From Linanthus parryae (Eukaryota > Streptophyta > Magnoliopsida > Ericales > Polemoniaceae): DNA of 64,000 bases. The notes under the pieces are model-generated. The model saw only the letters and a list, made by a program, of their open reading frames with translations. It had not been told where the DNA came from and ran no database searches. This document shows, piece after piece, positions 23,763-35,238 of this stretch. The first letter of the stretch is position 1. Each line of letters opens with the position of its first letter. The position numbers were made by a program, and so were the translations under genes. Location of the stretch: positions 2,753,501 to 2,817,500 of the forward strand of contig JALGPY010000005.1 of assembly GCA_023055425.1 (NCBI GenBank), read 5' to 3'.

Positions 23763-23880
23763 GCATCATCAGACACCTTCCTATGTCTCCTATAAACCCT
23801 CCATTCTCTTATCCAATGTTGACTTGGACTTCCCCCAGTGAACATTATGACCGCATCAACAAGCCAACAAATGAGGATTG
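23763..23880 (-). pseudogene. mTERF relic (central fragment)
   Basis: DNA matches the intact genes across the stretch encoding LSDEEIL...MEVYRK...DKKM...MFT. Compare cctccattctcttatccaat and ttgacttggac here with cctccattttcttatcccat and tagacttggac in copies D and J. There are several indels. Related relics sit near 36282 and 50103. Confidence 0.65.
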
Positions 23881-23999
23881 TTACCACCAGAAGGGGCAAG
23901 ACGAATTTTACCATGCAGTAATAGCAAATGCACCTGTTTGCTGAAATATAAATCCTAAATTTTCACAAAAATGTGCTGGAAAAAGAAACGAGCATTATT

Positions 24000-24521
24000 A
24001 TTCGTACTAGGGCAGAGCACGGACCGGGTTGGTGCAAACATAGGAAACTGTGAAGAAACAACAGAACCGCCATGAAGAGCCAAATCTTGAGACCTTGATT
24101 TAGTTGCAGCAAAACTGAGTGATATCAAGTATATGCCAGCAAATGAGAGCTGAATGCATCTCTTTACCACGTATCTAACATACTACACCATTAGTAAAAT
24201 CTCTTCCTCTTTTGGTGAACTTATATGCATGGATGGGTTGAGATTTAGAAGTAACATAAAGGCTGCATTGCTGCTTGTGAACCAAAACCAGAAGAAAAAG
24301 GGAAATGAGCACCAGCAGAGACACTCTTGGTTTAATACCACTGGAGGTATCTTGATCTCTCCCTTTGGAACCAGAAACATACATGTCCCGAGATCCCTGA
24401 GAACAGATAGACTAGTATCAGAAAATACAGAATCTGAGAGTTGCATTTTAGACATAGACATGTAAAACACTTCACACAATAACAGAAAATTCAATTCAGC
24501 CACAGTTACAGGAGTTGGCAT
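24000..24521 (-). pseudogene. Copia gag fossil, copy 3
   Basis: Minus-strand translation gives TVAELNFLLLCEVFYMSMSK, SGSKGRDQD and the KSRSQDLALHGGS linker. It is collinear with the copies at 42.1 and 51.7 kb and broken by frameshifts. The protease segment is lost. Confidence 0.55.
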
Positions 24522-24861
24522 GTTCAGTACTCAGATTCTGGTGAGAGACCCTTAAAAGTGTTCCAACTTGAAAGCAAAATTTCTCAATTGTACACAACGT
24601 CATCAGTTATAACTGACGAATGTGTGATCAGTTCTAGACCAGACCAAATTTTTAGATGCAAATGAGAGAAACTGAGGGAATTGGGAGAGAAGCACATGTT
24701 ATAGATGATACTACAGCTATTGTTGATCAGATAAATGCTTCGAACGAGGGCTTATCAGCCATTTCCTTACTCGTTCAGATCTCTCTATTTCGACATCCTC
24801 AACTGTGTATAACACTCCATTGAAACAGAATGTGAGAATAAGCTGAATCTCATCTCAACAG

Positions 24862-24895
<34 letters not shown>
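24862..24895. repeat. Poly(A) run, 34 bp
   Basis: This is an uninterrupted A tract within the flank. Sister units have short A-rich or unrelated sequence at this point, so it expanded locally and does not mark a retroposon end. Confidence 0.9.
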
Positions 24896-24898
<3 letters not shown>

Positions 24899-25813
24899 GA
24901 TCGGCATTGAAACACTATTCTTTGACACAAATAGGGCGTACTTAATTTGGTACCTGTTTCACTGTTTGTTTTCTTATGGTTTCTTGAGTAATAAAACAAA
25001 CAGAAAAAAATCAGCATTTACAACTTGATCCAAGGCCAGGGTAAACAAACAACTTTGGGCCAGCCAAGAAGATTGTTGGTACAGGAGAAGAAATAGACTT
25101 CAACAAATTCAAAAGAAAGAGATGGCCTCATATCCAATTTAGGAAAACAAATAACATTATTCAACATGGCTGATTGTGAGACGAGACAAGCAGATACTAG
25201 CCTCCTCACAGGGAGAACAACCTAGTAATTTACAAAACCATAATCTATCACCTCTTAACCAACTAAAATCACATCAGTGTAAACTATAAAATTAAAATAA
25301 CAATGCAGAAACAAGCGCGATTCACCTTAGCTCTTGACGACTGCGCTTCTTGCGGCTTTAACTTGTCTCTGTATGGATGTGTGTCATAGCTTTCCCACAC
25401 AAAATGGAAGTCTGTCGTGGTAGAAAATAGGCATGCAATCACATTTTCAGCACTCTGTTTCAACTTTTGCTTTGTTTTGAATGAAGTTCAAACATAGGTC
25501 TTAACAGTTCAAGAACGTGCATAGCCATGGTAACAATTGGCCGAACATGGATGCAGGTGCCATATTGTGCAGATGTTAGCTCTGCACTTGAACCTCAGAA
25601 GGTTTCAAAACACAACCAAAGGAGGCTTTCTGTAACAACACATTAAGACTGAGAAAGATAGCTGCATAAACAGCTAAAAAATAACAAAGAAATTGGATCT
25701 CCTACCTCCTGGCTTCTTATGCACAGTTGAAGTTGTTAACAAAGAAGCGAGTCTTTTCTCCAAATAGTATCATAAACACAACCTCATTCTATTTCACATA
25801 TATTTGATTGATC

Positions 25814-26044
25814 CTAGCTAGTTAGACTTGGAGTGGGATTAAACTTCTTCCCCAAGTAAATATCCATGAGGTCTGGGGCATCAATCTCGTATTTGTTCAC
25901 AAACATGTCTATGAAATCCTTCTCCTTCATTTGTAAAAAACTACCCAAGGAGACATGTTTCCTCCGCAGTAAACCCTTGGGCCTGGAGATAATTAACAAA
26001 CGTGCATCGGGGGATGATCCTCTTCTCTAAACTGTAATCAAGTA
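25814..26044 (-). pseudogene. mTERF copy G, C-terminal fragment
   Basis: It encodes KGLLRRKHVSLGSFLQMKEK and NKYEIDAPDLMDIYLGKKF, closest to copy J. A one-base insertion at about 25980 (ccaggcccaaggg against ccaggccaagggg) shifts the frame upstream. Homology ends at about 26044, inside the codons for DYSLEK, where the sequence changes directly to the 3'-flank block of the next unit. Confidence 0.85.
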
Positions 26045-26556
26045 AAACTGGATTCACTTTAGCTCTTGATCTAGCTACTGCACCGACTGTGCTTCTTGAG
26101 GCTTTAACTTGTCTCTATTTGGATGTGTGTCATGGCTTTCCCACACCAAATGGAAGTCTGGCGTGGTAGAAAATATGCATTGCAATCATGTTGTCCGCAC
26201 TCCGTCTCAACTTTTGATTGGTTTTGAATGAAGTTCAAACACAGGCCTTAACGGTTCAAGAACGTGCATAGCCATGGTAAAAGTTGGACGAACATGGATA
26301 CAGGTGTCATATCAAACCTCAAAAGACTTCAACACACAAAGAGCGGAAACATAAGAAAGAAACTGAACCTCCTACCTCATGGATTCTTCTTATGCACAGA
26401 CAGTTGAACTTGTTGTCAATGGACTGTGTGATCATCATCATATAACGAATAATCGAAGCTCTTCTCCGGCCAATAGTATCTTGTAGCGACGCTATAAAAT
26501 CTTTTACCTAAACACAGGAGCCTCATTGTCTTTCACATATATTTGGTTGATGCTAG
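26045..26556. repeat. 3' flank of copy H, joined directly to copy G
   Basis: It starts in the middle of the 'aactggattcactttagctc' block found ~0.5-1 kb downstream of other mTERF genes. The junction lies at a short identity (ctggattc) shared by the mTERF coding sequence and the flank block, which points to an unequal exchange or microhomology deletion. Confidence 0.65.
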
Positions 26557-27197
26557 CTAGTTAGACTTGGATTGGGGACTAAACTTGTTCCCCAAATAAA
26601 TATCCATGAGGTGTGGGACGTCAATCTCGTATTTGTTCACGAACTTGTCTATGAAATCTTTCTCCTTGGGTGTTAAGATAGCATGTAAGGAGACATTTTT
26701 CCTGAGCAGCCCTTTCCCCTGAAGATACACAACAAGTGTGCATCTAGGGATGATCCTCTTCTCTAAACTGTAATCTAGCAGAGCTGGATACCTAATAATA
26801 TAAGCTGGCTGGCGACCCATCTTATTGAGAACAAAATCCATCGTTTGCTCGATTTTCCCCTCTGAGAAAGACATAATTTTTGGGTTCAACCTGAACGCCT
26901 TGAGAATCTCCCCATCAGACAAGCCAAATCTCCGGAAGGCCTCCATTTTCCTATCCCGTGTAGACTTGGAAAATGCAGTGAATATTCTGATGGCCTGAAA
27001 GAAGGACAACTTGTCGGGACTGAATCCCATTTCAGTAGCCCATTTGATAGTCTCCCCAAGAGACAAGGACCCCAATACAGTGGGAGCCAAACGCAGCAAA
27101 AGCAAGATTCGTTCCCAAGGCATCCCTGCTTCTCTCAATGCATTTACATTGGGACCAATCGTCTTCTCAAGGCTGTATGTGAGTATTCTCCCCCTCT
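26557..27197 (-). pseudogene. mTERF copy H, N-terminal half deleted
   Basis: The frame is open from ILTYSLEKTIGPNVNALREA to MDIYLGNKFSPQSKSN with no internal stop, ~210 codons. Upstream of 27197, however, the coding sequence runs straight into the ccccctcttgtttaag 5'-flank motif, so the leader and the first ~165 residues are missing. No ATG precedes the surviving part; the first in-frame ATG is well inside the domain. A truncated untargeted product is conceivable but unlikely to function. Confidence 0.82.
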
Positions 27198-27691
27198 TGT
27201 TCACCCCCTCTTGTTTAAGAAATGACACTTAAATTCCCTAACCCCCGTTAACTTTGGTTTGGGTCTAATTTTTGGTCAGTATTGTCATTCCGGAGTTTAT
27301 CCTAATAAACCCCATAGGATGGAGAAAATTTAGATAGTCTAAGAGCACCACATAATCACGACATTTGGTGCTCTACACCATTTATTAACTGACACATGTC
27401 TTATTAGGGTTAACCACTACTCTTATCCTTTCTCCGGTTTTCTAGCTTTATTCACAGTTTCTATTTTCGTCCGTTCTCTATCTATCTTCACCTTTCCATT
27501 TTGGGTCATTTTTTCGTGGGTAAATGACCATCATATCCTCATTGAAATGCCCACATTCAAATATCTATACTTATTTAACACTTCAGTTTAGGCCCAAGTC
27601 TTGACTTAAACAGCCCAACTAACCTAAACTAATCCAAATCAGCCGCTTAGCCACTAAACATGTAACCCTAGTTCCACGCTCACAAAACATT

Positions 27692-28133
27692 GGGCTTGTT
27701 TGGACCAGCGGAAGTAAATGAACGGTTTGGCTAAAGATCTACCTTTATTTGGAGCGTTTGGATAAGATAGCTAAAAATAGATTAATGTAATTTTTGTAAT
27801 AAAATTAATAATATAATATTAATAAAAAATGTGATATATTGCAAACATGAGAAATTCGGAAAATGGAACAGTAAATTATCCGGAGGTGATTTCATAGTCT
27901 TTAACTACATTTGACCAAGTAACCCAATTATTGGCCGACATGTGGTAGGGGGAGAAAACTTGTCTGCTGAAAATGATTTCTCATCCACAAGTTCGTGTAT
28001 TTGGATTGTTACAATCCAAAGTCCGGATTTCCGCGATTTATCCGGAATTCCACTTTTGTGCAAATTTTTGACCAACTTTTATAGATTGTTGACCTTTTAT
28101 TTCATTCCTACTTCCTCTAATCCAAACACACTC
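27692..28133. mobile_element. Nested MITE (442 bp)
   Basis: The left end gggcttgtttggaccagcgg and the right end cctctaatccaaacacactc form an imperfect inverted repeat, extended inward by gaagtaaatg and cattcctacttc. A 3-bp att lies on each side. Superfamily uncertain. Confidence 0.5.
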
Positions 28134-28275
28134 ATTATTGATCTCTCATTCTACTCTAACTCTCTCTCTCTCTCTAAGTCTCTCGCTCATGTTCTTCCCC
28201 AAATCACCAAGAAACGGCGCTCTTCATCTTCGTCTCCTCCTTTAATTTCTTGGTTGTTAACTACTTTAATCTTCC

Positions 28276-28776
28276 ATGGACGAACAATACCATGGTATGG
28301 TGGATCCTGATTCGGAGGACAAAGAGTTCTACAGTTTGATTGTCCCTGATTCGGAAGAGGACGAACTCCATATCACCGGCGATGATGTCTCTTCGTCTGA
28401 TCTTGGTGTCGAATCGGTTAGATCTGGTTCGCATGTGCCCCCTCCGTTCGATTCAGACAAGACCCAATAATACTATGGTGATCTGATGGTTCTAGATGGT
28501 GTCGGTTCGTCTGTCTAGGGTGTCCGATCAGTTGGATCTGCTTTGCATGTGCCCCCTCCATTCGATTCAGATGAGACTCAACCGTATGAGGGCGATATGT
28601 TTGTAGCGGATGGTGTCCCTTCGATTCCTTCTGCAAACCCTAACATCAATCTGCTGTGGATGAAGAAGAAGAAGAAGAAGAAGAAGAAGAAGAAGAACCT
28701 GGATGGTTGTTGTAGAACTAGGATTGAATCGGTATTTTGTTACTTGCACACTCTGTTTTTTGTTTTTCCATGCTGA
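28276..28776 (+). pseudogene. Acidic Ser/Asp-rich gene fragment
   Basis: A pyrimidine leader with (CT)n at 28160-28175 precedes ATG 28276. The frame MDEQYHGMVDPDSEDKEF... is rich in Asp, Glu and Ser and stops at 28470. The same motif (HVPPPFDSDKTQ, then HVPPPFDSDETQPYEGD) is repeated downstream beyond the stop. The GAA run at 28662-28697 would encode poly-Glu in the original frame (VDEEEE). This looks like the first exon of a larger nuclear protein with TQ motifs, such as plant BRCT/FHA DNA-repair proteins, but that resemblance is only general. It has at least two in-frame stops and sits inside a transposon-like insertion, so it is probably a captured, decayed fragment. Confidence 0.4.
28662..28697. 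repeat. (GAA)n microsatellite
   Basis: Twelve GAA units lie in the acidic gene fragment. Confidence 0.95.
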
Positions 28777-28862
28777 TCTTCATGATGTTCTTGAAGAACG
28801 GTAGGATATGTGGTGTAGTGAGGGTTGAGAAGCCTCAACTGGATGTGTTTTAAAGGGGTTCT

Positions 28863-29306
28863 GGGTGGGTTTGGTATGGACTTTTTTGTGGATTTTAATC
28901 CAAAATCAATTTTTCTGTTTTTTGGATTTTTTGCAAAGGTTTGGTATGAACTTTTTTGAGTGGTTTCTGGATTTTAGATTTTCAAGTTGTAGTGGGGAAT
29001 TGGTGGAAGAAAAAAGTTGGGTTTGGGTGGACTTTTTGTGTCTTTTTCTCCTCAACCCTTAAAATGACAATAATCTCCTCACTAAACAACAAAACTGTCA
29101 CATCAATGACTGTTAATAAATAGACAAAATGGGTATAATGGTAACTTTCACTAAACAACAAAACTGTCACATCACTAACTTTTATCAGCATCAACTTTTT
29201 TTACCAAACTCATACATCTTTTTTCTTAAACTTTTGTGTCACGAACTTTTTTCACACCACCTTAAAAGGCAGCTTAAAATCCAAAAAGTCCACACCAAAC
29301 CCACCC
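28863..29306. mobile_element. Inverted-repeat element (444 bp)
   Basis: Ends gggtgggtttggtatggact and agtccacaccaaacccaccc form a near-perfect 20-bp inverted repeat, with gattttaa/ttaaaatc further in. The trinucleotide tct flanks both sides (28860-28862 and 29307-29309). It also holds a direct repeat of cactaaacaacaaaactgtc (about 29079 and 29152). No coding capacity; superfamily uncertain. Confidence 0.55.
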
Positions 29307-29671
29307 TCTGTTGATTTGACCCGCTCCAAATGTTTAACTTTTCATTTTGGTTTTAGTGAATTAATTTGGAGGGGACTTTTTTACTTTTAGTTTAGCAAAT
29401 TCAGTAGGGGGTTTTACTGTTCATTGGTACAAGTGTGTTTCTTCATAAATGTAGGGTTATTTATGTCATTTCGCAGCTTCTCCTTAATGGTTGTGCCACC
29501 AAAAGCGTGAAGAAAGAGTCCGAACGGAAGAAGTAGGTTATAGAAGAAAAAAAATCAGATTCTTACTTAGCTATCTTCTCTCTCCCACTCACCCCACTTT
29601 TATTACACATGTTGAAATGAGAGTGAAATGGAGCACCACGTGGATTTGCTCTATGAGCACTTAAGAATTGC

Positions 29672-29905
29672 TCGGATGGATGTGTGTTAATTGTGGGTTC
29701 CTTCTCTTCATTTGGAACTCACAGTCCACATTTCCACCGTCGAGTGACAACTTTTCTTAGGGGTTGAATTTTTCATGAGGTAATTTTTGATTTTACTACT
29801 TTAGAAATTATGTTCAGATGTATGTATAAAATTCTGTTCAAATGGTCCGACTCTAATATCCTTCAAAATCAAACAGAAGTGCATGTTGCAAATGATTTAT
29901 TATTT
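29672..29905. repeat. Continuation of copy H 5' flank
   Basis: It is homologous to 22940-23120 and 45500-45640. It ends at about 29905 where AT-rich copia LTR sequence begins. No gene. Confidence 0.6.
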
Positions 29906-30506
29906 TAATTAATAATTAATTATTTTCATTAATAATTAATATTATTATGTTAGTTGAGGCCTATATCTTTTTGGGCTGAGTAGTTAGTTGAGGCCTATAT
30001 CTTTTTGGGCCAAAAATTAATTAATTATTTTAATTAATAATTAATATTATTATGTTAATTAATTAACAGAACAGTTGTTAATTAACAGAACAGTTACAAC
30101 CGTTCTGTTTTCTGAACAGTCAACGGTTGTAACCGTTCGGCCGGTCAGCCAACCGCCACTTTCTCTCAATAAATTTAATGCCTTCTCCAGATTTCGATAC
30201 AACCGAAATTTCACAGCATTCATTCTCTCTCACAGCAACAGACTTTCTCTGCCAAGTTTCGGTTCGTCGGGCTTGGTGGTTACGTGCTTTCAACCACCGC
30301 GCCGGAAGACTTTTATTCTGGGAAACAGAAGCCACTCGGCATAGCAGGCGGCTAATCAGTTTTAAGGAACCCGTACCCATTCATGTACGAGACTGTCTTC
30401 GACATCACAACAGCTTTCGGGAAACTCACAATCAGTAAGTTGTTTCAGTTTTATTTATTCAATCTGTGTACATTAATTTGCAGAAACTCCAACATATTTT
30501 CATACA
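29906..30506 (+). repeat. Copia-1 5' LTR, truncated at its left end
   Basis: From 29975 it matches the 3' LTR at a fixed offset of 5681 bp up to the shared terminal ttcataca. The first ~70 bp are AT-rich, followed by a tandem copy of ttagttgaggcctatatctt, and do not match the start of the 3' LTR. The true left edge is therefore uncertain. Confidence 0.7.
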
Positions 30507-30760
30507 ATCTTAAAACAGATTATCGTTTCTGTAAGTTAATATACACAGTAACAGATTTCTATTTCAATATGCTTCTGTCTCTTCTTTTTCATTCTGCGAT
30601 TATTAACCAGTCCTTGCAGCCAAGTTTACATCTGTCAATACAGTTTCATCTGTATTAAAAAATTTGACAGATTATACTTAACAGTTCTCTGTTAATTGTC
30701 TTACTGATTAAGTCAGTACATTATTTTAGTCAGTTATTGACTGATTTCTCCATTTCAGAA

Positions 30761-33700
30761 ATGGTAGAAAAAACACCTGAGAACCAAGAGGCTGGAACGT
30801 CTAGAACCGTGACATTGCCTACGAATCCGGTTCTTGCAGTCGGTTCCCATCATGTGGACAAACCAGAGAAATTCAGCGGGAAGGACTTCAAAAGGTGGCA
30901 GCAGAAGATGCTGTTTTATCTCACCACACTGAGTCTCGCTAAATTTCTCAAAGAAGACGCTCTTGTTTGTCCTGAAGACGTGGATCAAGAAACTGTACAA
31001 GCGGTCCAAGCATGGAATCATTCTGATTTCTTAGCAAGAAACTATGTACTAAATAGTTTAGATGACCAATTGTATAATGTTTTGGCAGTCCCTTGAAAAG
31101 AAATATAAAACTGAGGACGCGAGGGCCAAAAAGTTTGTCGTTGAAAATGTCATGGAGTATAGAATGGTAGATTCTAGGGGCATTATGGCCCAAGTTCAGG
31201 AATTTCAATGTATAATTCATGATGTAATAGCAGAAAAGATGCATCTTCCTCAAGAATTCTTAGTCGGCTTCATGATTCACAAACTGCCGCCGGCATTGAA
31301 GAATTACAAGAACTACCTCAAGCACAAGCGCAAGGAGATGTCAATGGAGGAACTAATCGTTCGGCTCCGCATCGAGGAAGGGAATCGACTTGCTGACGAC
31401 AGGCCCTCATCAAGCCAACAGTCCAAAGTCAACATCGTTGAAGAAAGGCCCAAGAACAATCTCAAGTGGAAACCTGACTCAAATCAGGCCGAGAAGAAGA
31501 AGTTCACCGGGAAGTGCCACAATTGTGGTAAAACAGGCAACAAAATCAAGGACTGTCGCAAGAAGAAGAAAACCTCTAAAGGGAAGAAACCGGAAGCACA
31601 ACTAGCGGAAACCGACGATGGAGACAACTATGCCGCCGTCGTATCCGAAGTCAACCTTGCTGGAAGTAACCCTAAGGAGTGGTGGATTGATACGGGGCCT
31701 ACCCGACACATTTGCTCCGATAAGAAGATGTTCTCGTCCTACGAGGAAGTCGAAAATGAGGAACCCCTCTACATGGGGAATTCAGCCACATCCGCAATTA
31801 AAGGGAAAGGGAAGATATCGCTGAAAATGACCTCGGGAAAGACTATCACTCTTCATGATGTTCTCCATGTTCCGGATATACGGAAAAACTTAGTCTCGGG
31901 AGCTGTACTTAGCAAAAAAGGATTCAAACTAGTATTTGAGTCCGACAAGTTTGTATTGACTAAGTCGGGGGAATATCTTGGGAAAGGGTACCTTAAGGAT
32001 GGGCTCTTCAAACTTAATGTATTGACTATGATTCCTACTATGAATAAGAAAGCAGCAGTTAATTACTTGTCGGAGTCCTCTTCTTGTTTATGGCATAATC
32101 GATTGGGTCATGTCAATTACAACTCCATTCGTAAATTGATGAAATTGGACCATCTTCCTAACGGAAGTATTGACTTAAACCACAAATGTGAAATTTGTGT
32201 CGAGGCTAAATTGACTAAGAAATCGTTCAAACCAATTAGCACGAAATCAACAAGTCCTCTCGAACTAATTCACACCGATATTTGTGATTTGAAGTTTGTG
32301 CAAACCAAGAATGGGAAGAAATACGTCATTACATTCATTGACGACTATACCAAGTATTGTTTTGTCTACTTATTACATATTCGAGATGACGCATTGGACG
32401 CCTTCAAGCAATACAAGTCTGAAGTGGAAAATCAACTTAACAAGAAGATTAAGATACTTCGGAGTGATCGTGGACGGGAATATGATTCGCCTTTCATTGA
32501 CATATGCGCTGAAAATGGAATCATTCATCAAACATCGGCACCCTATACACCTCAACAAAATGGGGTTGCGGAAAGGAAAAATCGAACATTAAAGGAAATG
32601 CTAAACGCATTGCTTTTGAGTTCAGGATTGCCTCAGAACTTGTGGGGGGAAGCTCTACTAAGCGCAAACTACATTCTAAATAGAATACCGAAAAAGAACT
32701 TCGACAAAACCCCATATGAACTATGGAAAGGTCGAACGCCCTCATACAAACACTTGCGAGTGTGGGGGTGTCTTGCAAAAGTTGCGACCCCTCTACCGAA
32801 AAAGGTCAAGTTAGGACCTAAAACAATAGATTGCATCTTCATTGGATATGCGGCTAATAGTAGTGCTCATCGATTCCTGGTACACAAATCAGAAATACCA
32901 GACATTCACGAAAACACTATTATTGAGTCGGCCAATGCCTCCTTCTTCGAAGATATCTTTCCTTACAAAGTAAAGGAAGTACAAGAGTCTGGAAAACGGA
33001 CGCATGAGACAGCCATTGGCAACGACCAAGAGGAAGAGGTAAGGCGGAGTAAACGAGCCAAAACGGCAAAAACTTTTGGACCTGAATTCCTAACATATTT
33101 AACGGAAAATGATCCAAAAAGTTACAAAGAAGCCATGTCTAGTGTTGATGCTCCATATTGGAAAGAGGCCATAAATAGCGAAATTGAGTCCATCTTACAA
33201 AATAATACTTGGGAATTAGTAGACATTCCGCAAGGCTCCAAGCCCCTAGGTTGTAAGTGGATCTTTAAGAAAAATCTTAAACCCGATGGTACAATAGATA
33301 AGTACAAAGCGAGACTTGTCGCTAAAGGTTATAAGCAAAAGGAGGGGTTAGATTTCTTCGATACTTATTCTCCAGTGACGAGAATAACATCCATTCGAAT
33401 GTTGATTGCTATTGCTTCTATTTTCAATTTTGAGATTCATCAAATGGATGTTAAGACAGCCTTCCTAAACGGAGAATTGGAAGAGGAAATTTATATGGAC
33501 CAACCAGAAGGATTTAAAGTTCCGGGAACCGAAACCAAATATTGTCAACTTAAGAAATCCCTCTACGGTCTAAAACAGGTTCCAAAGCAATGGCACGAAA
33601 AATTCGATAAAGTCATGAAAGTTCATGGATTTCGAACAAATGAATGCGACAAATGTGTTTATTCCAAAACTCTCGCAAAGGAATGTGTCATAATATGTTT

Positions 33701-34652
33701 GTATGTCGATGACATGCTAATTATGGGGAGCAACAAGACAATAATTCTTGATACAAAGAAGTTGTTGTCCACGAAATTCGACATGAAAGATCTCGAAATT
33801 GCGGATGTGATTTTAGGAATTAAAATCACAAAGACTGCTGAGGGCTATGGTCTTTCCCAATCTCATTATATCGAGAAAGTACTCGAAAAATGTGATAAAG
33901 GGAATAACAAACCGGTTACAACACCGGTAGATGTGAGTTTACATCTCGCTAAGAATCGTGGCGAAGGTGTTCGACAATCAGAATATGCCCAAGTAATAGG
34001 AAGCCTCATGTACATTATGAATTGTACAAGGCCGGACATCGCACAAGCTATCGGGAAGCTTAGTCGCTTCACTAGTAACCCTGGTAAGGATCACTGGATA
34101 GCATTAACTCGAGTATTAAGGTATCTTCGATACACTAAAAATTTGGGATTACAATACTCGAACTATACAGCTGTCATGGAAGGATATTGCGATGCCAATT
34201 GGATCTCTGATTCAAGAGATTCTAAATCCACGAGTGGATACGTCTTCACTCTTGGAGGAGCGGAAATATGTTGGAAATCTTCAAAGCAGACGTGCATTGC
34301 AAGGTCTACTATGGAAGCAGAATTCATAGCGTTAGACAAGGCAGGGGAAGAAGCAGAATGGCTTCGCCATTTCCTCGAAGATATCCGAACATGGCCAAAA
34401 CCCGTGCCTCCTATCTGCATTCATTGCGACAGCCAATCTGCGATAGGTAGAGCATAAAGTAGCATGTATAATGGTAAGTCTAGACATATACGTCGGAGAC
34501 ATAATACCATTAGGCAACTTCTCTCAAGAGGTATTATATCGATCGATTACGTAAAGTCAAAAGAAAACATAGCGGATTCGTTGACTAAAGGTTTATCGAG
34601 AGAACTAGTTGCAAGTTCGTCAAGGGGAATGGGATTAAAGCCAATCTCGTAA
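30761..34652 (+). pseudogene. Copia-1 gag-pol
   Basis: Gag starts at ATG 30761 (MVEKTPENQEAG). A small deletion near 31078 (after LDDQLYNV) shifts the frame; the rest reads openly from about 31090. Visible: a zinc knuckle with its His replaced ([14 protein letters not shown]), a protease with DTGPT instead of DTGAT, the integrase HHCC zinc motif, DDE residues in [14 protein letters not shown] and GVAERKN, reverse transcriptase with YVDDMLIMG, and RNase H with YCDANW and STMEAEF. A TAA at 34455 (CAA to TAA likely) cuts off the last ~65 residues, which continue in frame to 34652. The knuckle change, the frameshift and the stop make it nonfunctional alone. Confidence 0.9.
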
Positions 34653-35229
34653 AGAGTTGCACGTAGCGGCAAACCCAACCTAGGTGACTGGAGATCCCAA
34701 GAACTAGGTTCAAAAGGGACAACCCAACTACCAGTGCAAATAAATAAATCACTCACCCGAAAATAAAGTTTCCAAATCCATTCCTAGGACGAACATCGAG
34801 TGATAGGGACAGGGTAAGCAAAAGGCTTTTAATGAGACCGTACCTTAAAGGATTTAAGGAGAGTATGTAGGATACTCGTTATGTGTCTCACCTATGTGGG
34901 TAGGAACGGGCCGGTTCTAGGAGGATGATGTGGCTATCTCCTCTAAGTCTACTCATGAAACCAGGACAGTGTTTCAAGGCCAAAATGAACACAGCCATGA
35001 GAACCAAATTTGGATAGGTCACTAATTGTGTGGTTGCTATCGACTAGGTATACACCGCGGCAAGCAGTTCAAGGCGTTTCGTTCACTGACAAGCCAGTAT
35101 ACCCTATAGCATCTCACTAAGGGAAAAGTTCAAAGTCTATGACTACTTTTCCTTAAGCAATTAATGAACCACTTGAGATAGTTAACCACTACTTGGCATT
35201 TTCAGCATTAGCACTAATATGTCATTCAT

Positions 35230-35238
35230 GTGGGGGAT
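35230..35238 (+). other. Polypurine tract of Copia-1
   Basis: gtgggggat lies directly before the tgttgg start of the 3' LTR, the expected plus-strand priming site. Confidence 0.75.

Larger units (their letters stand above)
23678..25813. repeat. Flank block leading to copy G
   Basis: It includes a (GCT)n run at 23727-23750, an mTERF relic, a copia fossil, the block at 24660-24740, the poly(A) run, and the gcagaaacaagcgcgattc block at 25306. There is no intact gene. Confidence 0.55.
27324..29671. mobile_element. MULE-like composite element with captured gene fragment
   Basis: The 2.35-kb insertion is flanked by taggatgga (27315-27323) and tcggatgga (29672-29680), matching at 8 of 9 bases, the length usual for Mutator-like elements. 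Its two ends show degenerate inverted similarity over ~100 bp, including agagcacc, tggtgctct and acatgt motifs. The uninterrupted paralogous site near 22930-22960 supports insertion here. Inside are a small MITE, a pyrimidine-rich leader plus acidic coding fragment, and another inverted-repeat element. No transposase was found. The Pack-MULE label is inference. Confidence 0.5.

Noticed and set aside
24862..24895. Poly(A) run as a retroposon tail
   Set aside because: Unit homology continues on both sides without a break, so it is a local expansion.
28276..28470. Functional short acidic protein gene
   Set aside because: The motif repeats beyond the stop and the region lies inside a transposon-like insertion; a decayed fragment is more likely.
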